Source: Candidatus Treponema faecavium (lineage in GTDB: Bacteria; Spirochaetota; Spirochaetia; Treponematales; Treponemataceae). From it: 12,506 nucleotides of DNA. This document shows, in pieces, positions 1-5,879 of the stretch. The notes beneath the pieces are model-generated. The model searched no databases, was not told the DNA's origin, and was given only the letters and a program-made list of their open reading frames with translations. The stretch is from contig DXHG01000065.1 of the NCBI GenBank assembly GCA_019113455.1, forward strand, positions 1 to 12,506, written 5' to 3'. The stretch's first letter is position 1, and every line of letters begins with the position of its first letter. The translations under genes and the position numbers were made by a program.

Positions 1-2
1 AA

Positions 3-194
3 AACAACCTGCAGGCGGCAAAGCTCCCGCTGTCAAACGCGCAGATTGCCCAAGCTGTTGAAGACGCCGCGCAGCTTTATGACAGCAAAGCAGGCGTGCC
101 GCAGCAGGAATCAGCAGACGAACCGCAAAGCGGCGACATTCTGCGCTGTCAGTTCATCAATCTGATACGCTCATCGCTCAGGGAGCTTTCATAA
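3..194 (+). CDS. C-terminal fragment of an unrecognised protein
   Basis: An open frame enters from the left edge and ends at TAA (192-194), giving 63 residues. The visible protein begins NNLQAAKLPLSNAQIAQAVE and ends INLIRSSLRELS. It is hydrophilic, probably helical, with an acidic and Gln-rich stretch in the middle (PQQESADEPQSGD), no membrane segment and no cysteine motif. I do not recognise the family. It is probably real because codon use (GCG, CTG, CGC) matches the neighbours and the stop falls just before the convergent queA stop, leaving only 26 bp between the genes. A chance open frame cannot be excluded from 64 codons alone. Confidence 0.6.
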   Translation, partial: NNLQAAKLPLSNAQIAQAVEDAAQLYDSKAGVPQQESADEPQSGDILRCQFINLIRSSLRELS

Positions 195-218
195 CGCAGC
201 GCTGCTTTGCGCACTGCG
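195..218. other. Weak hairpin between convergent genes
   Basis: CGCAG (195-199) pairs with CTGCG (214-218), and the inner CGC (200-202) with GCG (209-211), leaving a two-base bulge and a six-base loop. It fills the gap between the partial left gene and the queA stop, where a bidirectional terminator would be expected. Neither strand has a real T-tract after it, so a terminator role is only suggested by position. Confidence 0.25.
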
Positions 219-220
219 TG

Positions 221-1261
221 TCAGCGGATAAACATCGCGTCGCCGTACGAAAAAAAACGGTAGCGCTCTGCAACGGCACTGCTGTATGCCTGCATGATAT
301 GGTCGTATCCTGCAAACGCGCTTACCAGCATCAGCAGTGTTGACTCAGGCGTGTGAAAATTAGTAAAAAGCATATCTGCCGCATGAAACGTGAACCCAGG
401 ATAAATAAATATATTTGTCTGCCGCGTTCCTGAACGCACGCCGTATTCGTCGCACCACGCTGACTCAAGCGTGCGCACCGATGTCGTGCCCACGGCTATT
501 ACCGGACGGCCAGTCTGTTTCGCTGCGTTTACCTGCGCTGCCGTCTGCGCCGTCACGGTATACGTTTCTTCGTGCATCGCGTGCTCTTCGATACGCTCGC
601 TGCGCACCGGCAAAAACGTACCCAGCCCCACATGGAGCGTCACCCACGCACATTCAATGCCGCGAGAAGCAAGTTCGGCAAGCATTTCGTTTGTAAAATG
701 CAGCCCTGCCGTCGGACACGCCGCGGAGCCTGTTTCTGATGCATAGACGGTCTGATAGCGCTCGCTGTCTTCTTCCGTATCTCCGCGCCTGATATAGGGC
801 GGAAGCGGCATATGCCCGCAACGCTCAAACCACACTTCGCTGCGCGGCGTTTCAAACGCAAGCGTGCGGAATTCCGTACCGCAGTCTTCCTCGCGTTCTT
901 CAATAACGCCGATGCTGCCGTCGCCGAACGCATATGCGTCTCCGGCGCGCTGGCGGCGCGCATTTCGCACCATCGTTTTCCAGCGGCAGCCGCCGTCATC
1001 GAGGCGCTCAAGAAACAAAAACTCAACTTGCCTGCCGGTTTTTTCCTTGACGCCATACACGCGGGAGCGGCGAACTTTGGAATTATTGAACACCATCAGC
1101 GCGTTTTGGGGAACCAAGCGCGGCAGATCCGCCATCTCGTAATGAGACACCGCACCGCTTGCGCGGTCAAGCAGCATCAGCCTGTCTGCGCCGCGCTTGC
1201 CGGAAGGTTTCTGTGCAATCAATTCTTCTGGAAGGTCAAAATAAAAGTCTTTCGTCAGCAT
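221..1261 (-). CDS. queA: S-adenosylmethionine:tRNA ribosyltransferase-isomerase QueA
   Basis: QueA moves the ribosyl part of S-adenosylmethionine onto preQ1 in the anticodon wobble position of tRNAs for Tyr, His, Asn and Asp, giving epoxyqueuosine, the last-but-one queuosine step. The 346-residue length is normal. Family blocks are in order: N-terminal DFYFDLPEELIAQKP (5-19), HMPLPPYIRR (150-159), GSAACPTAGLHFT (178-190), HVGLGTFLPV (210-219), AVGTTSVRTLE (256-266), TNFHTPESTLLMLVSAFAG (300-318) and FFSYGDAMFI (336-345). Block 178-190 has Cys where Ala is usual. The ATG at 1261 gives the standard N-terminus. It lies inside the end of ruvB (26-base overlap), with a modest purine-rich AAGAAG upstream, so translation is probably coupled to ruvB. 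Last gene of the leftward cluster. The family call is very secure. Confidence 0.97.
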   Translation of the reverse strand: MLTKDFYFDLPEELIAQKPSGKRGADRLMLLDRASGAVSHYEMADLPRLVPQNALMVFNNSKVRRSRVYGVKEKTGRQVEFLFLERLDDGGCRWKTMVRNARRQRAGDAYAFGDGSIGVIEEREEDCGTEFRTLAFETPRSEVWFERCGHMPLPPYIRRGDTEEDSERYQTVYASETGSAACPTAGLHFTNEMLAELASRGIECAWVTLHVGLGTFLPVRSERIEEHAMHEETYTVTAQTAAQVNAAKQTGRPVIAVGTTSVRTLESAWCDEYGVRSGTRQTNIFIYPGFTFHAADMLFTNFHTPESTLLMLVSAFAGYDHIMQAYSSAVAERYRFFSYGDAMFIR

Positions 1262-2342
1262 TGCCCGTTCTTCTTTGCAGTCCTAAATGTGCATACGCCT
1301 TATCAGTTGCTACGCGTCCGCGCGGTGTGCGCTGCAAAAGGCCGCACTGTATCAGATACGGCTCGTAGTAATCTTCAAGCGTGTCGATTGATTCTCCGAT
1401 AGAAATCGCGAGCGTCTCGGCTCCAACCGGCCCGCCTCCGAAGTTCTGTATAATCGAAGACAGTATCTCGCGGTCATAGCGCTCAAGTCCCAGAGAATCA
1501 ATGCCGAGACGTTCAAGCCCCTGCTCCACCACCGCCCGCGTAATGCGGCCTGAGCCTGCCACCTGCGCAAAATCGCGCATACGGCGCAGAATACGGTTTG
1601 CTACACGCGGCGTGCCGCGCGAACAGTCTGCCATGAGCAGCGCCGCGTCCTCATCCGTCTGCGCACCAAGGATACCGGCGGAACGGCGGATAATGGATGC
1701 AAGCTCTGAGCGCGAATAAAAGCTGAAGCGCAGCACAATGCCGAAACGGCTGATAAGCGGACTTGACACCATTCCCGCTTTTGTCGTCGCGCCGACAAGC
1801 GTAAAGCGCGGCACCGGAATACGCACCGTGCGCGCCGCGGCTCCCTGCCCAATTACCCAGTCAAGCTCAAAGTCTTCCATCGCGATATAGAGCATCTCCT
1901 CTATCGCGGGCTTAAGCCGGTGTATCTCATCGATAAAAAACACAGTGCGTTCCGTAATTGTAGACAAAATGCCGGCAAGGTCTTTTGGTTTTTCGAGCGC
2001 CGGAGCGCTCGTTACTTTAAAATCCGCGCCAAGCTCGTGCGCCGCTATCTGCGCGACAGTCGTTTTACCAAGCCCCGGCGGGCCGATTAAAAACAGATGA
2101 TCCATGCTTTCTCCGCGGCTGCGCGCAGCCTCAATAAACACGGACAGATTGTCCCGCACGTCTTTCTGTCCCTGGAATTCATGCAGCAGCCGCGGGCGCA
2201 GGCTGCCTTCCTGCGCGTCGCCGTCATAGTATTCTCCCGCGCGCAGCAGACGGGAAGCGGTGCTGTCAGCGGCACTGCTTCCAGAAGCCCTGCCCGCAGC
2301 GCCGGGCCCCCGCGTTATGACAATGCCGTCAGAACCGGTCAT
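1236..2342 (-). CDS. ruvB: Holliday junction branch-migration helicase RuvB
   Basis: RuvB is the hexameric AAA+ motor that, loaded by RuvA, drives branch migration of Holliday junctions. The protein has 368 residues: Walker A GPPGLGKTT (87-95), Walker B FFIDEIH (135-141), sensor 1 TLVGATT (181-187), arginine finger in SRFG (R199), sensor 2 RGTPRVANR (242-250), then a C-terminal winged helix containing GGGPVG (302-307) and GLLQRTPRGRVAT. The first ~35 residues (Gly/Ala/Ser-rich) are an extension beyond the E. coli protein. The start is still well placed: its ATG overlaps the ruvA stop as ATGA, and GGAG lies 8 bases upstream. No later in-frame ATG fits. Its end overlaps queA by 26 bases. Confidence 0.97.
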   Translation of the reverse strand: MTGSDGIVITRGPGAAGRASGSSAADSTASRLLRAGEYYDGDAQEGSLRPRLLHEFQGQKDVRDNLSVFIEAARSRGESMDHLFLIGPPGLGKTTVAQIAAHELGADFKVTSAPALEKPKDLAGILSTITERTVFFIDEIHRLKPAIEEMLYIAMEDFELDWVIGQGAAARTVRIPVPRFTLVGATTKAGMVSSPLISRFGIVLRFSFYSRSELASIIRRSAGILGAQTDEDAALLMADCSRGTPRVANRILRRMRDFAQVAGSGRITRAVVEQGLERLGIDSLGLERYDREILSSIIQNFGGGPVGAETLAISIGESIDTLEDYYEPYLIQCGLLQRTPRGRVATDKAYAHLGLQRRTGNADERLLF

Positions 2343-2971
2343 TGCGCAAGCTCCACAATCGCGCGGCGGAAGAGCTGTTCCTCAAGCACCGCATGATTTT
2401 TGCTGTCAGAAATCTGCCCGCCCGGCTCCTGCGCCGTCAGTTCCTGCGCAATGCGGGTTACGGTTTCTTCGCACATGCGCCGCTCGTATCCCATATTTAC
2501 CAGCGCGGCAATCACATCTTCCCACGGGGACACGGCGCGCGGCTGCACCCGCACAGAAGGTTCGGATTCAAGAGACAGCTTGCCCTTTAACGCGAGGAGC
2601 ATTTTCTGCGCAGTCTTTCTGCCTACGCCAGGCAACTTTTCAAGACGGGCAATGTCCTCGCCGTCAAGTGCGCTTACCAGCTGCTCGGCGGAAATACCCG
2701 ACATGATTTTCAGCGCGCCGCGCGTTCCCACACCGTCAACTTTGAGCAGATTCAAAAAAAGCGCGCGGTCTTCAGCTGCTGAAAACCCGAACAGCCGCAC
2801 TGCATCTTCTCGGTGCAAAAGCCACGTATATACGCGCGCCGTGCTGCCAACAGCGGGCAGCGCGTCAAGCGTGGTATCGGGAACGGCAATGTCCCACTCT
2901 ATGCCGCCGCAGTCAAGATACAGCGTCTGCGGCAATTTTCCCGTTATCGTACCGGTTAAACTGTTGAACAT
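2339..2971 (-). CDS. ruvA: Holliday junction DNA-binding protein RuvA
   Basis: RuvA binds the four-way junction as a tetramer and recruits RuvB. With the ATG at 2971 it has 210 residues: an N-terminal OB-fold beginning MFNSLTGTITGKLP (1-14), two helix-hairpin-helix motifs (VDGVGTRGALKIM 78-90 and LPGVGRKTAQKM 113-124), a variable linker rich in charge, and a C-terminal RuvB-binding domain (PWEDVIAALVNMGY 149-162; RRAIVELAQ at the end). An upstream in-frame GTG (2986) would add five residues, but the ATG matches family N-termini (E. coli MIGRLRG). There is no Shine-Dalgarno sequence. A promoter ends six bases before the ATG, suggesting a leaderless message. The stop overlaps the ruvB start by four bases. 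Confidence 0.95.
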   Translation of the reverse strand: MFNSLTGTITGKLPQTLYLDCGGIEWDIAVPDTTLDALPAVGSTARVYTWLLHREDAVRLFGFSAAEDRALFLNLLKVDGVGTRGALKIMSGISAEQLVSALDGEDIARLEKLPGVGRKTAQKMLLALKGKLSLESEPSVRVQPRAVSPWEDVIAALVNMGYERRMCEETVTRIAQELTAQEPGGQISDSKNHAVLEEQLFRRAIVELAQ

Positions 2972-2977
2972 GCAGGC

Positions 2978-3006
2978 AGTATACACTTTTGCGCCGTTTT
3001 GGGCAA
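2978..3006 (-). promoter_or_regulatory. Promoter abutting ruvA start (predicted leaderless)
   Basis: On the minus strand, TTGCCC (3006-3001, 4/6 to the -35 consensus) and TATACT (2983-2978, 5/6 to the -10) are separated by exactly 17 bp. The hexamer ends six bases before the ruvA ATG, so the usual +1 position coincides with the A of the start codon. An AT-rich patch (about 3018-3041) lies just upstream and could act as an UP element. This would let ruvA-ruvB-queA be transcribed independently of yebC and ruvC. Prediction from consensus only. Confidence 0.6.
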
Positions 3007-3082
3007 ACAGCGCGCAGAATTCTTTCTATAATATGAGAATCATGTTACCGCACGCGGCACGCTGAATTAACTCCCGCACTCA

Positions 3083-3655
3083 TCAGCGTATCTGCAGGCC
3101 GTGATAGTGGATATGGGTAATAGCTGCGGCAAGCGCGTCTGCGGCATGATCCGGAGACGGAATTGTTTCCAGTCCGAGCAGCAGCTTTACACACTCCTGC
3201 ACGAGCTGTTTTCCCGCGCGCGCCGTGCCGGAAACAGACTGCTTGATGATATTCGGCGTGTATTCGGCAAGCGGTATGCCGTACTGCGCGGTGCACAGCG
3301 CGGCAATGCCGCGCGCTTCGGCAACGGCAAGCGCGCTCACAGCGTTGCGCGAAAAATAGAGCGTTTCCATGCTCGCCGCCTGCGGCCTGAACTCCTCTAT
3401 AACGGCGCACAGCCGCTTGTGTATCGCAAGCAGCCGTTCGGCGCGCGGCGTGCCGGGCGCGGTCTCAATGCAGCCGTAGGCGGCAAGAACGCAGCGGTTC
3501 TCTATGCAATCAACAATGCCGAATCCAGTTGATGCAAGCCCCGGGTCAATGCCGAGCACGCGGCGCGCGGACGTCTGTACGCAAAAAAAGCCGGCGTTCT
3601 CGCCGGCTTCTGTATGAGAAAGCGGGCTGCACGCCCCGCTCTCATGTTCGGTCAT
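3083..3655 (-). CDS. ruvC: Crossover junction endodeoxyribonuclease RuvC (start uncertain)
   Basis: RuvC is the dimeric RNase H-fold nuclease that cuts Holliday junctions symmetrically. From the ATG at 3655 it has 190 residues, and the conserved fold starts only at RRVLGIDPGL (31-40). Catalytic residues by family comparison are D37 (GIDPG), E97 (METLYF), H170 and D173 (DHAADALAAAITH). His at the third position matches the Thermus-type arrangement where E. coli has Asp. The first ~30 residues are not family-like and are encoded across two hairpins, one a strong terminator. An alternative GTG at 3559 gives 158 residues beginning MLGIDPG, slightly short, with no ribosome-binding site. The ATG lies one base after the yebC stop with only a weak GGA upstream, suggesting coupling. 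Family certain, start uncertain. Confidence 0.93.
   Translation of the reverse strand: MTEHESGACSPLSHTEAGENAGFFCVQTSARRVLGIDPGLASTGFGIVDCIENRCVLAAYGCIETAPGTPRAERLLAIHKRLCAVIEEFRPQAASMETLYFSRNAVSALAVAEARGIAALCTAQYGIPLAEYTPNIIKQSVSGTARAGKQLVQECVKLLLGLETIPSPDHAADALAAAITHIHYHGLQIR
3583..3609 (-). terminator. Intrinsic terminator after yebC, inside ruvC 5' frame
   Basis: On the minus strand a 9-bp perfect stem (AAGCCGGCG pairing with CGCCGGCTT, loop AGAA) ends in a run of seven T (3589-3583). Stem 3588-3596 / 3601-3609, loop 3597-3600. This is a textbook Rho-independent terminator for leftward transcription, beginning about 50 bases past the yebC stop. It lies upstream of the conserved RuvC fold but downstream of the only in-frame ATG, so ruvC needs read-through, antitermination or another promoter. 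Confidence 0.8.
3616..3643 (-). other. Second hairpin upstream of the yebC-ruvC terminator
   Basis: On the minus strand, GAGAGCGGG (3643-3635) can pair with CCCGC followed by TTTCTC (3626-3616), allowing one G-T pair or a small bulge, with a loop of about eight bases. There is no T-tract after it. It lies six bases upstream of the terminator hairpin, so the leader between yebC and ruvC holds two hairpins in series. It may help pause polymerase or protect the yebC 3' end; the role is not shown. Confidence 0.45.
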
Positions 3656-3656
3656 G

Positions 3657-4397
3657 CTATTCCGCTTCAAAACCTTCGGGAATATCCATGTTGCTGTACA
3701 CGTTCTGCACGTCATCGTCTTCCTCAAGACGGTCGATGAGCTTGAGCACTTTGCGTGTCGTTTCCTCATCAAGCGCAGAATACGTATCGGGCACCATGGA
3801 AATTTCTGCCGATACAGACTCAAAGCCCTTGCCCTGCAGCGCTTCGAGCACCGCCTCAAACGAAGACGGGTCTGTCGTTACAGTAATCACGCCGTTCTCG
3901 GCAACAATGTCGTCGGCGCCCGCTTCAAGGGCGGCTTCCATCACTTCGTCCTCGGCAACCTGTTCCGCGTCGTACTCGATAACGCCTTTGCGGTTGAACA
4001 TATACGAAACCGAACCGGTTGCACCGAGGTTTCCGCCTGTCTTAGAAAAAATATTGCGCACGTTCGCTGCAGCGCGGTTCTTGTTGTCGGTGAGCACTTC
4101 AACGAGAATGGCGACGCCGCCCGGTCCGTAACCTTCGTAGAGCATTTCTTCAAACGTTGACGCGCCGAGCTCTCCGGTGCCTTTCTTGATCGCACGCTCG
4201 ATATTGTCTTTCGGCATATTTGCCGCGCGCGCTTTAAGAATCGCAGTTCTCAGCCGCGGATTGGAGTTGGGATCGCCGCCGCCCATACGCGCGGCAATAG
4301 AAATTTCTTTGATGAATTTAGTAAAAAGCTGTCCGCGCTTTGCGTCTGCGGCGCCTTTTGCGTGTTTAATGGTTGCCCATTTACTATGTCCTGACAT
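3657..4397 (-). CDS. yebC: YebC/PmpR/TACO1-family protein
   Basis: The 246-residue protein has the hallmark N-terminus MSGHSKWATIKHAKG followed by AADAKRGQLFTKFIKEI, the block MPKDNIERAIKKGTGE, the middle segment EGYGPGGVAILVEVLTDNKNRAAANVRNIF, and an acidic C-terminal third ending NMDIPEGFEAE. Length and order are normal for the family. Members were long annotated as transcriptional regulators. Mitochondrial TACO1 and more recent bacterial work point to ribosome-linked roles, including relief of stalling on proline-rich sequences. Which applies here cannot be told from sequence. The start is firm: GGAAGGAG (4410-4403) lies five bases before the ATG. It is first in the leftward cluster, has its own predicted promoter, and is followed by a strong terminator. 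Proximity to ruvC is common in many bacteria. Confidence 0.95.
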   Translation of the reverse strand: MSGHSKWATIKHAKGAADAKRGQLFTKFIKEISIAARMGGGDPNSNPRLRTAILKARAANMPKDNIERAIKKGTGELGASTFEEMLYEGYGPGGVAILVEVLTDNKNRAAANVRNIFSKTGGNLGATGSVSYMFNRKGVIEYDAEQVAEDEVMEAALEAGADDIVAENGVITVTTDPSSFEAVLEALQGKGFESVSAEISMVPDTYSALDEETTRKVLKLIDRLEEDDDVQNVYSNMDIPEGFEAE

Positions 4398-4482
4398 CGG
4401 TTCTCCTTCCTAAAATATCGTATACATGTTATTGTTGCATCCGGGAACTGCCGGTTTGAACTGTAATGCAGAATTCTTCCTT

Positions 4483-4512
4483 ATTCTATCAAAATACTAA
4501 AGCGAATGTCAA
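4483..4512 (-). promoter_or_regulatory. Predicted sigma70-type promoter for yebC
   Basis: On the minus strand a perfect -35 TTGACA (4512-4507) and -10 TAGAAT (4488-4483, 5/6) are 18 bp apart. Transcription would start near 4476, giving a leader of about 80 bases that contains a strong ribosome-binding site. This contrasts with the predicted leaderless promoters in the window. The surrounding stretch is locally AT-rich, as expected for a promoter. Confidence 0.65.
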
Positions 4513-4531
4513 TACAACGCAAAAAACGTCA

Positions 4532-4559
4532 GTGCGCCGCCGTTTACGCTGCGGCGCAC
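4532..4559. repeat. Perfect 9-bp inverted repeat between divergent promoters
   Basis: GTGCGCCGC (4532-4540) and GCGGCGCAC (4551-4559) are perfect inverted copies around a 10-base spacer. The element lies between the yebC promoter (-35 at 4507-4512) and the sbcD promoter (-35 at 4601). On the minus strand a run of six T follows after five unpaired bases, which is a poor terminator geometry. It could be an operator for divergent control, a barrier to read-through, or a dispersed palindromic repeat; one copy cannot decide. Confidence 0.55.
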
Positions 4560-4600
4560 GGCGCAGGCTGCCAAAAGCGGCGCGGACGGACAAAAGCAAA

Positions 4601-4630
4601 TTGACAGCTTTTCCGTATCTGTGGTACACA
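4601..4630 (+). promoter_or_regulatory. Promoter close to sbcD start (possibly leaderless)
   Basis: A perfect -35 TTGACA (4601-4606) is followed after 18 bp by TACACA (4625-4630), a weak -10 (3/6); GTACAC with a 17-bp spacer is an alternative. The -10 ends seven bases before the sbcD ATG and no Shine-Dalgarno sequence lies between. The start of transcription would fall at or next to the start codon. The -35 is convincing, the -10 less so. Confidence 0.5.
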
Positions 4631-4637
4631 ACTACAT

Positions 4638-5879
4638 ATGAGACTGCTGCAAACAGGCGACTTGCATCTGGGCAAACTGTTTTACGATCACTCGCTGTAC
4701 GAGGACCAGAAATACATACTCGGCTGCATTATCGAAGAACTGCGCACCGCCAAAAAGAACTACGCCCCGTACGACGCGCTCCTTATCTGCGGCGATATAT
4801 ACGACCGCGCGGTGCCGCCGCCGGACGCCGTGCTGCTGTTTGACGAGTTTTTGACAACGGTGCATAACTTTTTCCCGAGCACCGCCGTTTGCCTCATTGC
4901 CGGAAACCACGATTCCCCGCGGCGGCTCTCATTCGCCTCCAAGCTCATCGAGGCGCAGGGTATCCATATCTGCACTGGCACGGACACGCTCACGCACCCC
5001 GTAATGCTCACGACGGAACTGCTTGACGGCAGCACCGAACGGCTTGCAGTATACCAGATACCGTATTTAACGCCCGGTTCGCTTTCCGCCGGAGACACGC
5101 AGCTTCGCACGCAGCAGGAACTCGTACAGGAAGCGGTGAACCGCATATATGCCGCGCACCTCGCAAAATATCCCGGTGTTCCGGCGGTCGTTTCCGTGCA
5201 CCTGTTTGCGCAGGGAAGCCAGTCCTGCGATTCGGAGCGCGTGTGCATCGGCAATATCGACCAGGTATCACCCGACATATTCCGCCCGTTCGCCTACACC
5301 GCCGCGGGACATCTGCATACCTGCCAGCAGCGCGGCGAACGTCTCTGGTACGCGGGCTCTCCGCTTTCGTATTCGTTTGGGGAACAGGCAGACAAATACC
5401 TGCTTTCTGTTTCACTTGATTTATCCGACACCGATATTTCGCACGATATGCCGCTGCCGCCGGTTACGGTGCAGAAAATACGGCTTTCTCCGCTGCACAG
5501 CACCGTGCGGCTGCACGGCTCGTTTGAATCGTTTCTTAACGGCACGGATTTTGACAGCCATGCACAAGATTATATCGAAATCTGCTGTACAGACACGGTG
5601 CTCACGGAAAACCCGATGGTGCTCCTTAAAACAAAGTTTCCCCGGCTGCTGTCTTTCAGGCAGGATGAAGCGCTGCGTATCAGCGCCGCGTCAGGCTCCG
5701 CAAAGTACGCCGCCGTGCCGCCGGACGCTGACGGACAGCCTGCTGCGGAGCTCTTTGACTGCTTTCTCCGCGACGTATACGGCGCAGACTCAGACATACT
5801 GGCGCAGCGCACGGAAGAACGGGAACTGTTTGTTCGGCTCGCAAACGAACTTGCTGCAAAACAGGAGGAGGAACAGTGA
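4638..5879 (+). CDS. sbcD: Nuclease SbcCD subunit D (Mre11-like)
   Basis: SbcD is the Mn-dependent phosphoesterase subunit of SbcCD, the bacterial Mre11-Rad50 complex, which opens DNA hairpins and trims blocked ends. The 413-residue protein carries the calcineurin-like metal motifs in order: GDLHLGK (7-13; D8, H10), GDIYDR (52-57; D53), AGNHDSP (88-94; N90, H91), VSVHLFAQG (185-193; H188) and GHLH (224-227; H225, H227), followed by YAGSPLSYSFGE (238-249). The C-terminal ~150 residues form the capping and SbcC-interacting region and are less conserved. The ATG at 4638 places the first motif right at the N-terminus, as in the family. No ribosome-binding site precedes it. Its TGA overlaps the sbcC GTG by four bases. 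All expected metal ligands appear present. Confidence 0.95.
   Translation: MRLLQTGDLHLGKLFYDHSLYEDQKYILGCIIEELRTAKKNYAPYDALLICGDIYDRAVPPPDAVLLFDEFLTTVHNFFPSTAVCLIAGNHDSPRRLSFASKLIEAQGIHICTGTDTLTHPVMLTTELLDGSTERLAVYQIPYLTPGSLSAGDTQLRTQQELVQEAVNRIYAAHLAKYPGVPAVVSVHLFAQGSQSCDSERVCIGNIDQVSPDIFRPFAYTAAGHLHTCQQRGERLWYAGSPLSYSFGEQADKYLLSVSLDLSDTDISHDMPLPPVTVQKIRLSPLHSTVRLHGSFESFLNGTDFDSHAQDYIEICCTDTVLTENPMVLLKTKFPRLLSFRQDEALRISAASGSAKYAAVPPDADGQPAAELFDCFLRDVYGADSDILAQRTEERELFVRLANELAAKQEEEQ

Noticed and set aside
812..1402. Plus-strand open frame of 196 codons antisense to queA and ruvB.
   Set aside because: It crosses the junction of two certain genes on the other strand and has no recognisable motif.
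2972..2986. GTG at 2986 as ruvA start.
   Set aside because: It adds only five residues upstream of the family-like N-terminus, has no ribosome-binding site, and would overlap the -10 element of the predicted promoter.
3027..3032. Perfect TATAAT on the plus strand in the ruvC-ruvA gap.
   Set aside because: The best -35 at 17 bp (CAAACA) matches only 3/6 and nothing codes rightward downstream; an antisense promoter to ruvC is possible but unsupported.
3656..3859. Extending ruvC upstream to an in-frame ATG at 3859 (258 residues).
   Set aside because: The extra 68 residues are a shifted reading of the end of yebC, basic and Cys-rich, and no RuvC has such a domain.
4521..4559. Palindrome plus T-run as an intrinsic terminator on the minus strand.
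   Set aside because: Five unpaired bases separate the stem from the T-run, the loop is ten bases, and no minus-strand gene lies upstream of it.
4466..4843. Plus-strand open frame of 125 codons starting in the divergent gap.
   Set aside because: It runs through the palindrome and the sbcD promoter and into sbcD in a different frame, with no ribosome-binding site or motif.
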